A stretch of 64,000 nt of DNA from PHAA01 sp964457945 (GCA_964457945.1 CAYWFX010000010.1:17809-81808), one strand, 5' to 3'; shown: positions 8,475 through 17,978, counted from the stretch's first letter. Translations and numbers: made by a program. Notes: generated from the sequence alone by a model not told the origin.

Positions 8475-9737
8475 TTATTCGACACCAATACTATGCACTA
8501 TGCTATCGGGGTAGAAGGTAACCCTGATTTCCTTTTTTTCTGGATCCATTTCTAAACCTTTAATAAAGGTTCTAATAAGTATTCTGCGTTCAGGAATGCT
8601 AGCATTTTCAAAGGTACTTGAGAACTGAGTAGAGAACCGGATAATTTTATTGTTTTCAAAGGCCAGATCTCGAGGAGGATTACTTTTCAGTGATTTCATT
8701 TTTAATTCCAAATTATCAATTTTGATTTGAATATCTGTAGATTCTTTGGCGATATCACTTGGGTGACAACCTGTCTTAATAGTATCCAATAGTTCTTGCT
8801 GTTGTGTTGCCAGGTTTGCCTTCACCCTAGCCAGGTTATTAAGCACATCATGATAGCCTTTAGAAACAGCATTAAGGTCTTTATAAACCTGCCTGGTGAT
8901 CTCATTTAGGTGCTCCGATGTGGAATATCTTCCATTGATTAGATTAACAATTGTATTTTCGAGCCATTCTTGGTTGACCAGGAACTTATAAGGGCAAGCA
9001 GCTTCACCTTTATAACGAGAAGGGCCACATATGTATTTTTTCCAATTCGTGGAGCTAGAACGGTAGCCGATAATACTACCACCACAAGCTGCGCAAACGA
9101 ACATGGGTTGATCTTCTAAATTGTTTCCGGTAAATAGGTAGGGGCTTTTAGTAGTTCTTCCTGTACTAGCGTTGTTTTGGGCTCTCGTTTTACGATACAA
9201 CAAATTCTCTAATTCCTGGGGGCTTATAATGGCCGGGTGAGCATTTTCAACTTTAATCCATTCTTCTTTGGGATTGAAACGTCCTATGGTATGCCTGTTC
9301 TCTTTATTCCAATAAGCCATGCCGGCATATTGTTCAAGACGGTTATCTCTTAACATTTCAACAATTGTAGGACTTGTCCAGGGTTTACCCGTCGGACAAG
9401 GGACACTATTTTTGTTAAGATAATCACGAATATTTTTATATGACATTTCTTGATTCAAATACAGGTCTATGATGATCATTCTGGCGCGTTTAGAATTTTC
9501 GGGATGTAGTTCCCAGATGCTTTTGGTGATAGGCCTGCCTTTAGAATTGGTACCCCTATCTAGGTGGATTATTTGGTAGCCATATGCTGGTCTGCCGCCA
9601 TTTTTATAACACCAACCGGTTTCCTGGTCGCGGTTTTTTATATTTACACTCATACCTTTGAAAACATTATGTGAGGTGTTCTTTATTTGAGCGTCGTCTT
9701 TAGTTTCTCTTGTGCCTTCTAAGCCATCTTTCATCAT
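8475..9737 (-). pseudogene. Large serine recombinase remnant without catalytic domain
   Basis: The 420-residue ORF contains only the C-terminal part of a large serine recombinase. The segment GMSVNIKNRDQETGW..GGRPAYGY at about 30-50 is the linker that normally follows the resolvase domain and leads into the recombinase DNA-binding domain. A zinc-ribbon-like region has Cys pairs (FVCAACGG about residues 214-221 and later YICG..ACPYKF), and a coiled-coil region lies at about 290-360. The N-terminal catalytic domain of about 140 residues with its nucleophilic Ser is absent: only about 30 unrelated residues precede the linker, and the next 80 bases are non-coding. It could be a dead relic, one half of a split recombinase, or a free DNA-binding protein. 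No att site was recognised. Confidence 0.75.
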
Positions 9738-9767
9738 ATCACCTACCTTTTTATACTTTAAGCTATT

Positions 9768-9813
9768 TACCAGTACTTGAAGATAATTTTACTATAAATA
9801 CCAGTAGATAAGT
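9768..9813. repeat. Direct repeat TACCAGTA upstream of the recombinase remnant
   Basis: TACCAGTA occurs twice, about 33 bases apart, in the gap between the recombinase remnant and the LCP gene. It could be a regulatory or recombination half-site; two 8-base copies are weak evidence. Confidence 0.2.
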
Positions 9814-9820
9814 TAAACAT

Positions 9821-10690
9821 TTATTCTGAATTTACTTGGAACTGATGTCCATGAAATAAGGAATCAAGTATGCTGATGGATATTTGCCGGTCAACTTCCC
9901 AGTAGCTCGCCCCAGAATAGGTATCTATATAGGAATATCCGGGGAGTGTCTGGGTCACTATGTTACTCTCATCGATTTTAAGAATTAGGTTAGCTAGATA
10001 AAGCATATTACTAGCAGAAATATTCGTTTGCACATTCTCCTGCAGCGCAGATATTAACTCGGGAATTTTGGCTATAGTATCTTTTTGCAGTATTTGCTTA
10101 ATTAACGCTCTCAGTAAGTTTTGCTGGCGTTGAGTTCTTCCGATATCTCCATCCGTTTTTCCTCTATAACGCGCATATTTGAGGGCCTCTTTACCGCTTA
10201 AATTTTTATACCCTTTGGTAAGGTATACATCTGAAGAAGGACTAGATAAATTAATATCTACGTCCATGTACACCCCTCCCAATATATCTATTATTCTTTC
10301 AAACCCGGAAAAGTTGGTGAGAATGTAATAGTCAACCGTAGTACCTAATAGTTTTTCAACTTCTTGGCAGCTTGCATTTGGCCCTTGGAGCTGGTTTACC
10401 ATGTTAATTTTCTGGCTTTTATGGGGTGATGATATTCTTGTATCACGGGGTATCCATACTAAAACAGCTTTATTTAGATTATGGTTAATGCTGGCTAATA
10501 TAATAGTATCACTTCGAGCGTTGACTTCGTCCGGGCGGGCGTCTATCCCCAATAACAAAATATTTATGGGCTCACCACTTTTTATAAGGTCCTTAATTGA
10601 TAAAGGAAAAGCTTTATCTATGTTGGTATTCAGGAGGGTAATAATTATTATTAAAAGTAAAACTATTGTGGGATTTCTAAATTTTTTCAC
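9821..10690 (-). CDS. LytR-CpsA-Psr (LCP) family protein
   Basis: LCP proteins transfer lipid-linked glycopolymers to peptidoglycan at the outer face of the membrane. This one (about 289 residues from the GTG at 10690) has an N-terminal membrane anchor (VLLLIIIITLL) and then the LCP core: INILLLGIDARP, ARSDTIILASIN, IPRDTRI, and the arginine-rich KYARYRGKTDGDIGRTQRQQ that binds the pyrophosphate lipid. An in-frame ATG lies at 10774, but AAAGAGG eight bases before GTG 10690 and the position of the anchor favour the shorter form. The gene is alone on its strand and might attach the glycan made by the island downstream; that link is speculative. Confidence 0.88.
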   Translation of the reverse strand: MKKFRNPTIVLLLIIIITLLNTNIDKAFPLSIKDLIKSGEPINILLLGIDARPDEVNARSDTIILASINHNLNKAVLVWIPRDTRISSPHKSQKINMVNQLQGPNASCQEVEKLLGTTVDYYILTNFSGFERIIDILGGVYMDVDINLSSPSSDVYLTKGYKNLSGKEALKYARYRGKTDGDIGRTQRQQNLLRALIKQILQKDTIAKIPELISALQENVQTNISASNMLYLANLILKIDESNIVTQTLPGYSYIDTYSGASYWEVDRQISISILDSLFHGHQFQVNSE

Positions 10691-10857
10691 GCCATATACC
10701 TCTTTAGGAAAAATACTATTAATAGCTATGTTTATACTGATTTTGCTATTAATATAACTGCTATATAAACACAATTAAGCACCCTTTCATAATACGAACA
10801 TATTTTAAAAATAGATACTCTTAGTTATGGGGTAATTAAATAGGGGAGAGAAAGTAT

Positions 10858-11103
10858 TTGATTTCGTTGGAAACAGCTCGAAAATTAATTGATAAGGGAA
10901 TTGACCCGGACTCAAGTCTGGAGGATCTTATATGTAGGATTGAAAGCCTTGGTTACCATGGGATTTATTTATCTCGTTCTCCAAATGGGTGCAAATTCAC
11001 AATCATGTATAGGGGAAACACTTATGTTTATATAAAAATATTAGCAGATAATCGTAAAGAGGCCCTTGCTCTTGCCCTTCTACTAAGTGATTTTCTAGAA
11101 TAA
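10858..11103 (+). CDS. Small conserved-looking protein of unknown function
   Basis: An 81-residue protein started by TTG, with GGGGAGAG upstream. It is predicted soluble: an N-terminal helix (LETARKLIDKGIDPDSSLEDLICRI), then alternating strands (YHGIYLSRS, KFTIMYRGNTYVYIKI) and a C-terminal helix. I recognise no family. It is divergent from the LCP gene and converges with the lipoprotein gene through a strong hairpin. The orderly amphipathic pattern and ribosome site suggest it is real. Confidence 0.55.
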   Translation: MISLETARKLIDKGIDPDSSLEDLICRIESLGYHGIYLSRSPNGCKFTIMYRGNTYVYIKILADNRKEALALALLLSDFLE

Positions 11104-11136
11104 TCCTCAATTAATAATTAATATAATAAGCATTTA

Positions 11137-11170
11137 GTATTCAACCCGCTAGATTTAGCGGGTTGAATGC
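11137..11170. terminator. Bidirectional hairpin between convergent genes
   Basis: ATTCAACCCGCTA pairs perfectly with TAGCGGGTTGAAT over a four-base GATT loop (13 pairs, extendable by two). It lies between two convergent genes, as expected for a shared terminator, although a long T run is missing. Confidence 0.6.
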
Positions 11171-11257
11171 AGTCTGAACAGTTGCCTTAACATATTCAGA
11201 TGATATTTATTTGCTTATTTCTTAGTTATCAAACCTACTGTTTTATCAGCTGACAAC

Positions 11258-11695
11258 CTACCCCTTTTGTGATGTTACTCTAGTGTTAATAATCTCTATT
11301 TCATTTTTAAAGTCCGATAATGGTTTTCCCTGGGCAAACCCTCGGGCCACAGCTTTAATCATTGTCACCGTATCCATGTCTGAAGTTACGGATATGTTGT
11401 AGTTAGGCTCCAAATACACCATTCTATCCATTATACTTTTCTCTATTGCTGTTGACTGTTGTTTATCAAGATTTGCCTTCAGGTCTAATCCGATATAGAT
11501 GTTTTTGTCTGCAACGAGTGCTGTAGCCTGGTCTACTCCGCTGACCTTGCCGGCCTCTGTTTCAACCAGGGTGGCCACTTCCTTGGGGGTTCCGGGCATA
11601 GTTTCTGCAGGTTTCTTCGCCGGGCTACAACCTCCCATAAGCAAACAAGCTCCAATCAATAATGTTATAAGAAATATTTGCCTTGATGTTTTCAA
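11258..11695 (-). CDS. YhcN/YlaJ-family sporulation lipoprotein
   Basis: A lipoprotein of about 145 residues. After a hydrophobic signal (IFLITLLIGACLL) comes the lipobox MGGC-S. The mature domain has VSGVDQATALVADKNIYIGLDLK and later SVTSDMDTVTMIKAVARGF, the alpha-beta pattern of YhcN/YlaJ proteins, which are found in the membranes or cortex region of endospores. TTG at 11695 is chosen because AGGAGGT lies six bases upstream; the longer ATG form at 11719 has no ribosome site. It is good evidence that the organism sporulates. Confidence 0.82.
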   Translation of the reverse strand: MKTSRQIFLITLLIGACLLMGGCSPAKKPAETMPGTPKEVATLVETEAGKVSGVDQATALVADKNIYIGLDLKANLDKQQSTAIEKSIMDRMVYLEPNYNISVTSDMDTVTMIKAVARGFAQGKPLSDFKNEIEIINTRVTSQKG

Positions 11696-12008
11696 ACAAC
11701 TACCTCCTTTATTGTCCATATAGATATATTATATGTATCATTTTCAAAGCTATCCGAGTGTACACAAACTATGGGTGATTTATTTCCAGTGATTAGTAAT
11801 AAGACTATAAAGGGTTGGTTATACTAAATCGATTTTCTTTTCATTTACTGTACATAGATTGTCTAGGTGAGTGTATATTAAGGGTGTTTCGTCCAGTCAA
11901 TGTTACCCAATCATTAGCAAAATTTACAAAGAAGAATGAGATAAATAAAAGGATTTCAATCCCCAATGACGAACTATAATTACTGGAATCAGTGAGGAGG
12001 AATGTCTA

Positions 12009-12497
12009 ATGCTAGGGTATACAGTAGGAGCTACACTCGTATTATTTTGCTTGTTAGCAATTATATCTCTGATAAGGATTTTCAACAGCAAACTGGCCGG
12101 AGGTTGGGGCAAGGCGACTGGTGTTTGTTTACTGCTGTTTATTTGCGCTTTTGTTCTCTGGGTAACAATAGAGATTCCAACCTACGAGAGACAACAGGCG
12201 AAAATTAATTATCAAAAGGGCCAAGAATATTTGGGGACTCAGGATTATGAGCAGGCATTTAACAGTTTTGCCAAGATATCAAAGTCTGATAAAAATACTT
12301 ACGAAATGGTTCAACCTTTAATTATAGATCTCAAATTAAAATTAGCTCATGCTAAACTTGAGGAAGCCCAATCATTTTTTTCCAACCAGCAATATACAGA
12401 AGCATTGCAGGAACTTAAAAGAAGCATACAGTATACCGAACTCGAGGATGCCAAACCTTTGTTGCCAAGCTATCAGGCAGCAGCAGGGAAAAAATAA
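12009..12497 (+). CDS. Membrane-anchored protein with TPR-like helices
   Basis: A 162-residue protein with two N-terminal membrane segments (VGATLVLFCLLAIISLI and VCLLLFICAFVLWV) followed by a helical region that looks like two degenerate tetratricopeptide repeats (GQEYLGTQDYEQAFNSFAKI and AQSFFSNQQYTEALQELKRS). Such proteins often scaffold complexes at the membrane. AGGAGG at 11996-12001 is seven bases before ATG 12009, which discriminates against the overlapping ATG at 12002 in another frame. No specific function is recognisable. Confidence 0.68.
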   Translation: MLGYTVGATLVLFCLLAIISLIRIFNSKLAGGWGKATGVCLLLFICAFVLWVTIEIPTYERQQAKINYQKGQEYLGTQDYEQAFNSFAKISKSDKNTYEMVQPLIIDLKLKLAHAKLEEAQSFFSNQQYTEALQELKRSIQYTELEDAKPLLPSYQAAAGKK

Positions 12498-12530
12498 TAT
12501 TTTATTATAACTTGTGAGGTAGATGTTAAA

Positions 12531-12932
12531 ATGAGCTTGGAAATGAATAATGGCAAGTTTATGGAGAGATTCTATAGTTTAATAGCAATAATAGTAGGAA
12601 TAATCTTTCTAATTGGCCTATTAGGTCAGGAGATTATGATTGGTAAGAATATTCCTCCTAATATTATAGTGTACGTTGATGAAACAAATAATATTTATTA
12701 CGCTCCCCCATATATAGACGGAAAAAAGTATACCGGTAATTTGGAGGTTAATAATCTAAAAAGAGAAACTATATCCGAAAGTAAAAAAAAGAATTATAAG
12801 GCGGATAGTAACTGCACTCTGCTCGGATATTTTGATGAGAAAACAACCTTGACTAACAACATCTTAGTGAAGTTAGGCTGGGTGAAACCGAATCCAAGCC
12901 GATGGAATCCAGACGGGTCTTGGAATTGGTAA
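12531..12932 (+). CDS. Hypothetical protein with a signal anchor
   Basis: A 133-residue protein with one N-terminal hydrophobic segment (LIAIIVGIIFLIGLLG) and an exported, mixed alpha/beta domain containing YVDETNNIYYAPPYI and an aromatic end (GWVKPNPSRWNPDGSWNW). It lies 33 bases behind the TPR-like membrane protein, with GAGGT before its ATG, so the two may form an operon. I do not recognise the family. Confidence 0.6.
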   Translation: MSLEMNNGKFMERFYSLIAIIVGIIFLIGLLGQEIMIGKNIPPNIIVYVDETNNIYYAPPYIDGKKYTGNLEVNNLKRETISESKKKNYKADSNCTLLGYFDEKTTLTNNILVKLGWVKPNPSRWNPDGSWNW

Positions 12933-12987
12933 AATGGTATCCAAATTTAATGTTATGATGTAAAAAGTATTATGGAGATGATGCATA

Positions 12988-13386
12988 GTGGTTCGGATCG
13001 CAGATCTAGAGACAGGCCCCTACTGGAAACACATGAAAATGAAAACGGTATCCAGCATAGATGGAAAAATTAGAGTCGTAATAGATGTTACTGAGGATTT
13101 AAAACAATTTTATGGAAATGTTCATGGAGGGGTTATTTCTAGCCTGCTTGATTCAACTATTGCGGTGGCTGTCAACCAACAGTTAGATCCAGGGGAAGGT
13201 GCTTCAACAGTGGAACTTAAGCTGAATTACTTCCGTCCAGTTAGTGAAGGACAGCTTTGGGGTGAAGGAAAAGTTATTCAAAAAGGTAAGAGGATTATTG
13301 TTGGACAAGGTGAGATTAAGGATGATGCAGGCCGAATGGTAGCATTTGGTACGGCAACATTTATGGTTGTTAAAGTGGACCGTTAG
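12988..13386 (+). CDS. PaaI-type hotdog thioesterase
   Basis: A 132-residue single hotdog domain. The conserved helix entrance is NVHGGVISSLLDSTIAVAV, with His-Gly-Gly followed by the catalytic-type Asp of this family, then the strand STVELKLNYFRPV. PaaI-like enzymes hydrolyse acyl- or aryl-CoA esters in the cytoplasm; the substrate is not predictable. GTG is the start because no in-frame ATG precedes it, with GGAG at 12974-12977. It stands alone before a convergent gene. Confidence 0.85.
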   Translation: MVRIADLETGPYWKHMKMKTVSSIDGKIRVVIDVTEDLKQFYGNVHGGVISSLLDSTIAVAVNQQLDPGEGASTVELKLNYFRPVSEGQLWGEGKVIQKGKRIIVGQGEIKDDAGRMVAFGTATFMVVKVDR

Positions 13387-13458
13387 TCCCTAGCACTATT
13401 ACGGTTAGAGTACTATTGAACAGGCAGTTATATGGCTAGTTTATTCTTTGATAGTTCC

Positions 13459-14247
13459 TCAAATGAGTTCAAAGCGATCGACTATACCATTTAGGGCGAA
13501 AGGCCACACCTTTTTACCACAAAACAATTCGTAGGGGCGAGCATAAAGCTGGTCGGTTTTTAAATTGCGGTAGATAACCATGGGACTAAGCGTTTCAGTG
13601 TTTTCCACTAGATCGATAACGATTTCATAGACTTCTCCGTTGAAATGTTTATATTGCTGTCCTGGCTTTATTTCCTTTTCCATGGCTTGTGAATTGATTT
13701 CCTTCTTTATGATACCGATTAACTGATTGGTGGCATCAGCCATTGATGAAATATTGTAGACTACATGATCGCAGGTAGTTATGTCGTGCATCTCCAGTTT
13801 AGCCATATCAAAGCGCTGGTCGGCCTCGGAGCTGCTTATATTAAGTTCATTGATGGTTTTTAAAATGGCGGAGAGATCGCGATAGATAAAGATGCTGATA
13901 ACCTTCTGATAGCCAACATTCTGTTTGAGTATACGGATTCCTTCCAATGTCATGATAGCAATACCATTTTTACCGGTGTTCTCCACTCGTTTTAATTCTT
14001 TACGAGTAACCCCATAGATATAATCCAGGTAATTAATCTGTTCTACAATCTGATCGGTTTTTTGCAGTGCTAAGTACTGGTCACTAGAAATGAAATAATA
14101 GTCCTTGCCATAACGTTCACCACTTCTGGGTGGGCGGGTGGTAAATGATTTAATTGGTTCCAGAAAATCATCGTTATTGTGAAGCAGGAAATCCAATAAT
14201 ACGGTTTTTCCTGCAGCGCTAGGACCATTTAGGATGAAATATTTCAC
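13459..14247 (-). CDS. Guanylate-kinase-like domain fused to a DUF1653 domain
   Basis: The first 190 residues resemble guanylate kinase: P-loop GPSAAGKTVLL, the GMP-binding FTTRPPRSGERYGKDYYFIS, and a lid/core region with GVTRKELKRV. Residues about 195-262 match the DUF1653 pattern (KPGQQYKHFNGEVYEIV then ARPYELFCGKKVWP), a small beta domain usually found alone. GTG at 14247 follows GGAGGGAG. Key nucleotide-binding residues appear kept, so kinase activity is possible, but the housekeeping gmk usually has no such extension. Its role is unknown; it could sense or process a modified nucleotide. Confidence 0.72.
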   Translation of the reverse strand: MKYFILNGPSAAGKTVLLDFLLHNNDDFLEPIKSFTTRPPRSGERYGKDYYFISSDQYLALQKTDQIVEQINYLDYIYGVTRKELKRVENTGKNGIAIMTLEGIRILKQNVGYQKVISIFIYRDLSAILKTINELNISSSEADQRFDMAKLEMHDITTCDHVVYNISSMADATNQLIGIIKKEINSQAMEKEIKPGQQYKHFNGEVYEIVIDLVENTETLSPMVIYRNLKTDQLYARPYELFCGKKVWPFALNGIVDRFELI

Positions 14248-14592
14248 GGTAAATTCTCCCTCCGGTTATTTAAGTTAATTTGCTCCATCAAAGGAAAAAG
14301 GCAGTATGCATTTATTATCGAATAAGGTATGAAATTGTTTTAGCTTAATTTAGAGCAAAATAATAATTTCTCTCTTAAAAACAACAAGTTATTATTGCGC
14401 CGTTCCTTAGTGTGCTATTTTAATTTGCGGATAAAAATACGCAGATTATGATGACTGCACTGATAGTTCCCTTACCTTGGCAGATAAGAATAATAGAATA
14501 TATTATTACTATTAGGAGGATTTAGTAAATTGATGTCGAAAGATTAATAAATTATAGTTATATAAGAAATATTATTTATTAGGGGGGTTAAT
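14248..14592. other. Divergent intergenic region with no recognised gene
   Basis: About 345 AT-rich bases separate the kinase-like gene from the chemotaxis transducer. Promoters for both must lie here. I see no riboswitch, RNA gene or ORF with a good ribosome site. Confidence 0.4.
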
Positions 14593-15417
14593 ATGGCAAG
14601 TTGGATTCTGGATAATTTACCACAAATAATAGGCAACTTGATAAAAATGATGCAAAATGAAGTGTTTTATTCAACCGATCTTACAAAATTCACCTTTAAG
14701 GATGAGACTAATTTTCCGGTACCTTTCGTAGAGATTGGCAAGGAATTTGCCAAAGGGGGAGCAGCTGATAAGGTTATTCAATCAAAACAGAAGTTAGTAA
14801 TGGAACTTGATGCAAGCTTCTATGGAATACCCCTGAAAGTAACGACTACCCCAATTTTTGATGATGAAGACCGCAACCAGGTAGTGGGTACAATAGGTAT
14901 TGCGATTAGGCGTGACAACGCATTCAGTCTTCGTAGTATGGCAGATACATATCAAAAGGGTATGCATGAGATATCCGCAGCTATACAGCAAACCGCCGCC
15001 GCAGCAAGTGACATCAATACCAGCGAACAAAAATTACATGGAGAAATCATGTCCATTCGTGATACTTCTAATAAAATTATAAAAATACTTGATTATATTC
15101 GTACCATTGCTGATGAAACCAAGATGCTAGGCCTCAATGCTGCCATTGAAGCTGCCAGGGCTGGTGAGGTAGGCAGAGGATTTGGCGTAGTAGCTGAAGA
15201 GATTCGCAAGCTTTCTGAAGTGTCCAAAGAAACTGCAAATCAGATAAAAGTGCTTACCAAACAAATAGAGGGTAATATTTCTGTGGCTATGCAAGGCTCG
15301 CAAGTTACACTGAATGCCAGTCAAGAGCAGGCAGCAGCTGCTGAGGAGATAACTGCCAGTGTTGAGGAATTGACCAGCATGCTCGAAGAACTACAAAGAA
15401 TAGCCTATGCTATTTAA
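14593..15417 (+). CDS. Soluble methyl-accepting chemotaxis-type transducer
   Basis: A 274-residue cytoplasmic transducer. The N-terminal 110 residues look like a small PAS/Cache-like sensor (KLVMELDASFYGIPLKVTTTPIF then VVGTIGIAIRRDN). The C-terminal half is a short MCP signalling coiled coil with an intact tip (LNAAIEAARAGEVGRGFGVVAEEIRKL). There is no membrane segment, so it would sense an intracellular cue. AGGGGGG lies just upstream of the ATG. It converges with the small membrane-protein gene, overlapping by eight bases. Confidence 0.85.
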   Translation: MASWILDNLPQIIGNLIKMMQNEVFYSTDLTKFTFKDETNFPVPFVEIGKEFAKGGAADKVIQSKQKLVMELDASFYGIPLKVTTTPIFDDEDRNQVVGTIGIAIRRDNAFSLRSMADTYQKGMHEISAAIQQTAAAASDINTSEQKLHGEIMSIRDTSNKIIKILDYIRTIADETKMLGLNAAIEAARAGEVGRGFGVVAEEIRKLSEVSKETANQIKVLTKQIEGNISVAMQGSQVTLNASQEQAAAAEEITASVEELTSMLEELQRIAYAI

Positions 15418-15772
15418 CGAAAATTCTATATAAGTAGACTACATATGCTATACATATTGCAGCCTCAACTATGCGAAATGATATGGCAAGAAACGTATAA
15501 GTATATAAATCTGAAAAACTGATGTCTTTAGGACTATTACTTATAGTTGCGGGAATATTTTTAATGGTATAAAAAATAAATGCCAATAAGGTGACAAGGC
15601 TAACAATTATTATAAATACTACAACTGTTGCTAATATCATTAGCGGTTTGTCTATACTGGTGTGCGTAGCTAGATATCCAATAAAGGCAGTAGCTAATCC
15701 GAAACCTATAATGTTTTTAATTGAAGCTAATACAATTTTAAAAAAAATCTTTCTTTGCTCATCGCCGTTCAT
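15410..15772 (-). CDS. Small multi-spanning membrane protein
   Basis: A 120-residue protein with about four hydrophobic segments (for example IIGFGLATAFIGYLATH, LMILATVVVFIIIVSLVTLLAFI and AAICIAYVVYLY). No family is recognised. GGGAGGGA lies before the ATG at 15772. It sits immediately downstream of the histidine kinase/response regulator pair on the same strand and could be part of that operon or a target of it. Confidence 0.6.
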   Translation of the reverse strand: MNGDEQRKIFFKIVLASIKNIIGFGLATAFIGYLATHTSIDKPLMILATVVVFIIIVSLVTLLAFIFYTIKNIPATISNSPKDISFSDLYTYTFLAISFRIVEAAICIAYVVYLYRIFVK

Positions 15773-15788
15773 GTCTTCCCTCCCAATG

Positions 15789-17291
15789 CTAATATTTTAA
15801 TACATCTGATGTGGGTAAGTTAATCATAATTTTTGTGCCTTTATTTTTGCTGCTTTCAACCTTGATGTCGCCATGGTGCTGTTCAATAATCCACTTGGCA
15901 ATAGAGAGTCCCAGACCAGCACCTCCGCTTTCTCGGGTTCTGGACTTATCAGCTTTGTAGAATCGATTGAATATATAAGGCAAATCCTCTTCTGATATTC
16001 CTATTCCGGTATCTTCAATTATCATTAAAGCTTTATTAGCTTTAAGACTGCTATTTATGGTTATAGAGCCACCAGATGGGGTATATTTTATACTGTTATC
16101 TACAAAGATTCTTAGTGCTTGCTTAATTAACCCCCTATCCCCATTAACCATAATTATTTCATTTATATTACTGCTAATACTATGCAGTGAATCAATTAGA
16201 ATGGTTTCTTTTAGCACTTCATCTATAAGTTCATTCAATGCAAAAGAGCTTGCTTCCAATCTTTGATTTTTCTTATCAGCACTGGCCAGGAATAAAAGCT
16301 TTTCCACCAACTCCTTCATATAATCAGATTCACTTATTATAGCATCAATGGATTCTTGCAGCACTGTCTTATCTTCTTTGCCCCAACGCTGAAGAAGGTT
16401 TGCATAACCCTGAATCACGGATATTGGGGTTCTGAGTTCGTGGGAAGCATCGGAAACAAAAACGTTTTGCTTCTCAAAGGATGTTTGAATTCGATCCAGC
16501 ATTTCATTGAAGGTTAAGGCTAGTTCCTTTAGTTCATCGTGAGAATCTACCAGATCTAAACGGGTATTTAGATTCCCCACAGCAATAGACCGGGCTGTCC
16601 GGGTCATGTTATCAATAGGTTTTAACATTTTTCTGCTGGCCCTGGAGCCTATGATAATCGTAAATATAATGGCTAAAATAAAGCTTATGCTAATAGCTGT
16701 TATTAAGCGTGCTAGATAGTTTTTTTCATGAGCCAAATATTTGGAGATTTCAATTTTGCTAATACCATAGTTAAGTTTAACCGGGGTCTCGAAATATAAA
16801 TATTCCAGATATTGATCCAGAGAGCTGGTAGGAGACAGCTTGGTTCGGTAGGTTGAGCGGTCTTTTTGACTGGCCGGGGCAGTACTATAAATGATATTGC
16901 TTTCTTCATCGAATAGGGTAACAAAAATGACTTCAGTATCAGCATATTTTTTAATCTGATCTTGAGGAACATCTGCACTTTCGCTGATTAAATTCATAAT
17001 AACCAGACTATTCTTTTCCAGTGATTGATTAGATTCGTACAGAAGGAAAAAAACAAAGGTGCCAGACAGAAGGGTGCCCAGTATCAGAAGTATTGCAGAA
17101 AAAATCAGGGTATATGTGCTGGTAGTTTTGAAAGTAATAGAGAAGCGTAAGCGTTTATTTATTGCCTTAACGACCTCATTAAATATACGTGGCAAAAGGG
17201 GCAAGAAGATTTTTAGAAATGCAGCAATTATTTGCAAGATACTTTTTACAATGTATTTTAATATCTTAGCGAAATCTCCGGCTTTACTCAT
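15789..17291 (-). CDS. Membrane sensor histidine kinase with HAMP domain
   Basis: A 500-residue OmpR-partner kinase. It has an amphipathic N-terminal region, membrane segments at about 59-85 and 195-215 enclosing a sensor of about 110 residues, HAMP at about 217-270, HisKA with the phosphoacceptor His284 in SHELRTPI, and an HATPase domain with an N box (RIFVDNSIKYTPSGG), G1 (IEDTGIGIS) and GGAGLGLSIA. Its start overlaps the response regulator stop by eight bases, so they are coupled. The stimulus is unknown; a cell-envelope or metal signal would be typical. Confidence 0.92.
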   Translation of the reverse strand: MSKAGDFAKILKYIVKSILQIIAAFLKIFLPLLPRIFNEVVKAINKRLRFSITFKTTSTYTLIFSAILLILGTLLSGTFVFFLLYESNQSLEKNSLVIMNLISESADVPQDQIKKYADTEVIFVTLFDEESNIIYSTAPASQKDRSTYRTKLSPTSSLDQYLEYLYFETPVKLNYGISKIEISKYLAHEKNYLARLITAISISFILAIIFTIIIGSRASRKMLKPIDNMTRTARSIAVGNLNTRLDLVDSHDELKELALTFNEMLDRIQTSFEKQNVFVSDASHELRTPISVIQGYANLLQRWGKEDKTVLQESIDAIISESDYMKELVEKLLFLASADKKNQRLEASSFALNELIDEVLKETILIDSLHSISSNINEIIMVNGDRGLIKQALRIFVDNSIKYTPSGGSITINSSLKANKALMIIEDTGIGISEEDLPYIFNRFYKADKSRTRESGGAGLGLSIAKWIIEQHHGDIKVESSKNKGTKIMINLPTSDVLKY

Positions 17292-17967
17292 GTTTTAATA
17301 CATAACCCACCCCGCGTACGGTGTGAATAAGTTTTAGGTGATACTTTTCATCGATTTTACCACGCAAATATTTTATGTAAACATCTACTGCATTGGTGTC
17401 GCCATAGTAGGCATAGCCCCAGACATTTTGCAGGATTTTTTCTCTGCTAAGAACTATATTTTCATTTTCTGACAGATATTTAAGCAAGTCGTATTCCTTT
17501 TTGGTAAGATCAATGGATTCATTATTATAAAGAACTGAGTGTTTGCTAAGATCAATTATTAAGGAGCCGATAATAAGTGTGTTTGCTTTCTCAGAATGAA
17601 TTTTCTTCCGTTTGAGCGATACCCGTATCCTTGCTAATAGTTCTTCAATGGCAAAGGGCTTGGTCATGTAATCATCGGCACCTATGTCCAGCCCCATTAC
17701 TTTGTCGGTCACGTCATCCTTGGCAGTGAGCATAATTACAGGCGTCTCCGAAGACTGCCGAAGACGCCTTAATACTTCCATGCCATTTAGAGAAGGCAGC
17801 ATCACATCGAGTATCACCAGGTCGAATTTACCGCTCAACGCTTTTTCCAGACCTTCACGGCCATCATGTGCTTGTTCCACCCAATAACCTTCGTGGGTAA
17901 GCTCCAGCTCCAAAAATCGTGCTATCTTTACTTCATCTTCAATGATTAATATTTTCTCAGCAGCCAT
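17284..17967 (-). CDS. OmpR/PhoB-family response regulator
   Basis: A 227-residue DNA-binding regulator. The receiver domain has the acidic pair in IIEDE, phosphoacceptor Asp54 (LVILDVMLPSLNG), Thr in MLTAKDD and Lys in MTKPFAIEEL. The C-terminal winged helix includes LTKKEYDLLKYL and VRGVGYVL. It is the first gene of the pair with the HAMP kinase (8-base overlap) and should control its own operon and perhaps neighbours. Confidence 0.93.
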   Translation of the reverse strand: MAAEKILIIEDEVKIARFLELELTHEGYWVEQAHDGREGLEKALSGKFDLVILDVMLPSLNGMEVLRRLRQSSETPVIMLTAKDDVTDKVMGLDIGADDYMTKPFAIEELLARIRVSLKRKKIHSEKANTLIIGSLIIDLSKHSVLYNNESIDLTKKEYDLLKYLSENENIVLSREKILQNVWGYAYYGDTNAVDVYIKYLRGKIDEKYHLKLIHTVRGVGYVLKHE

Positions 17968-17978
17968 AAAACACTATC

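Noticed and set aside
12002..12208. 68-codon ORF overlapping the start of the TPR-like membrane protein
   Set aside because: It shares the ribosome site region, but its spacing is too short and its sequence is not protein-like; the 12009 frame has clear membrane and TPR-like features.
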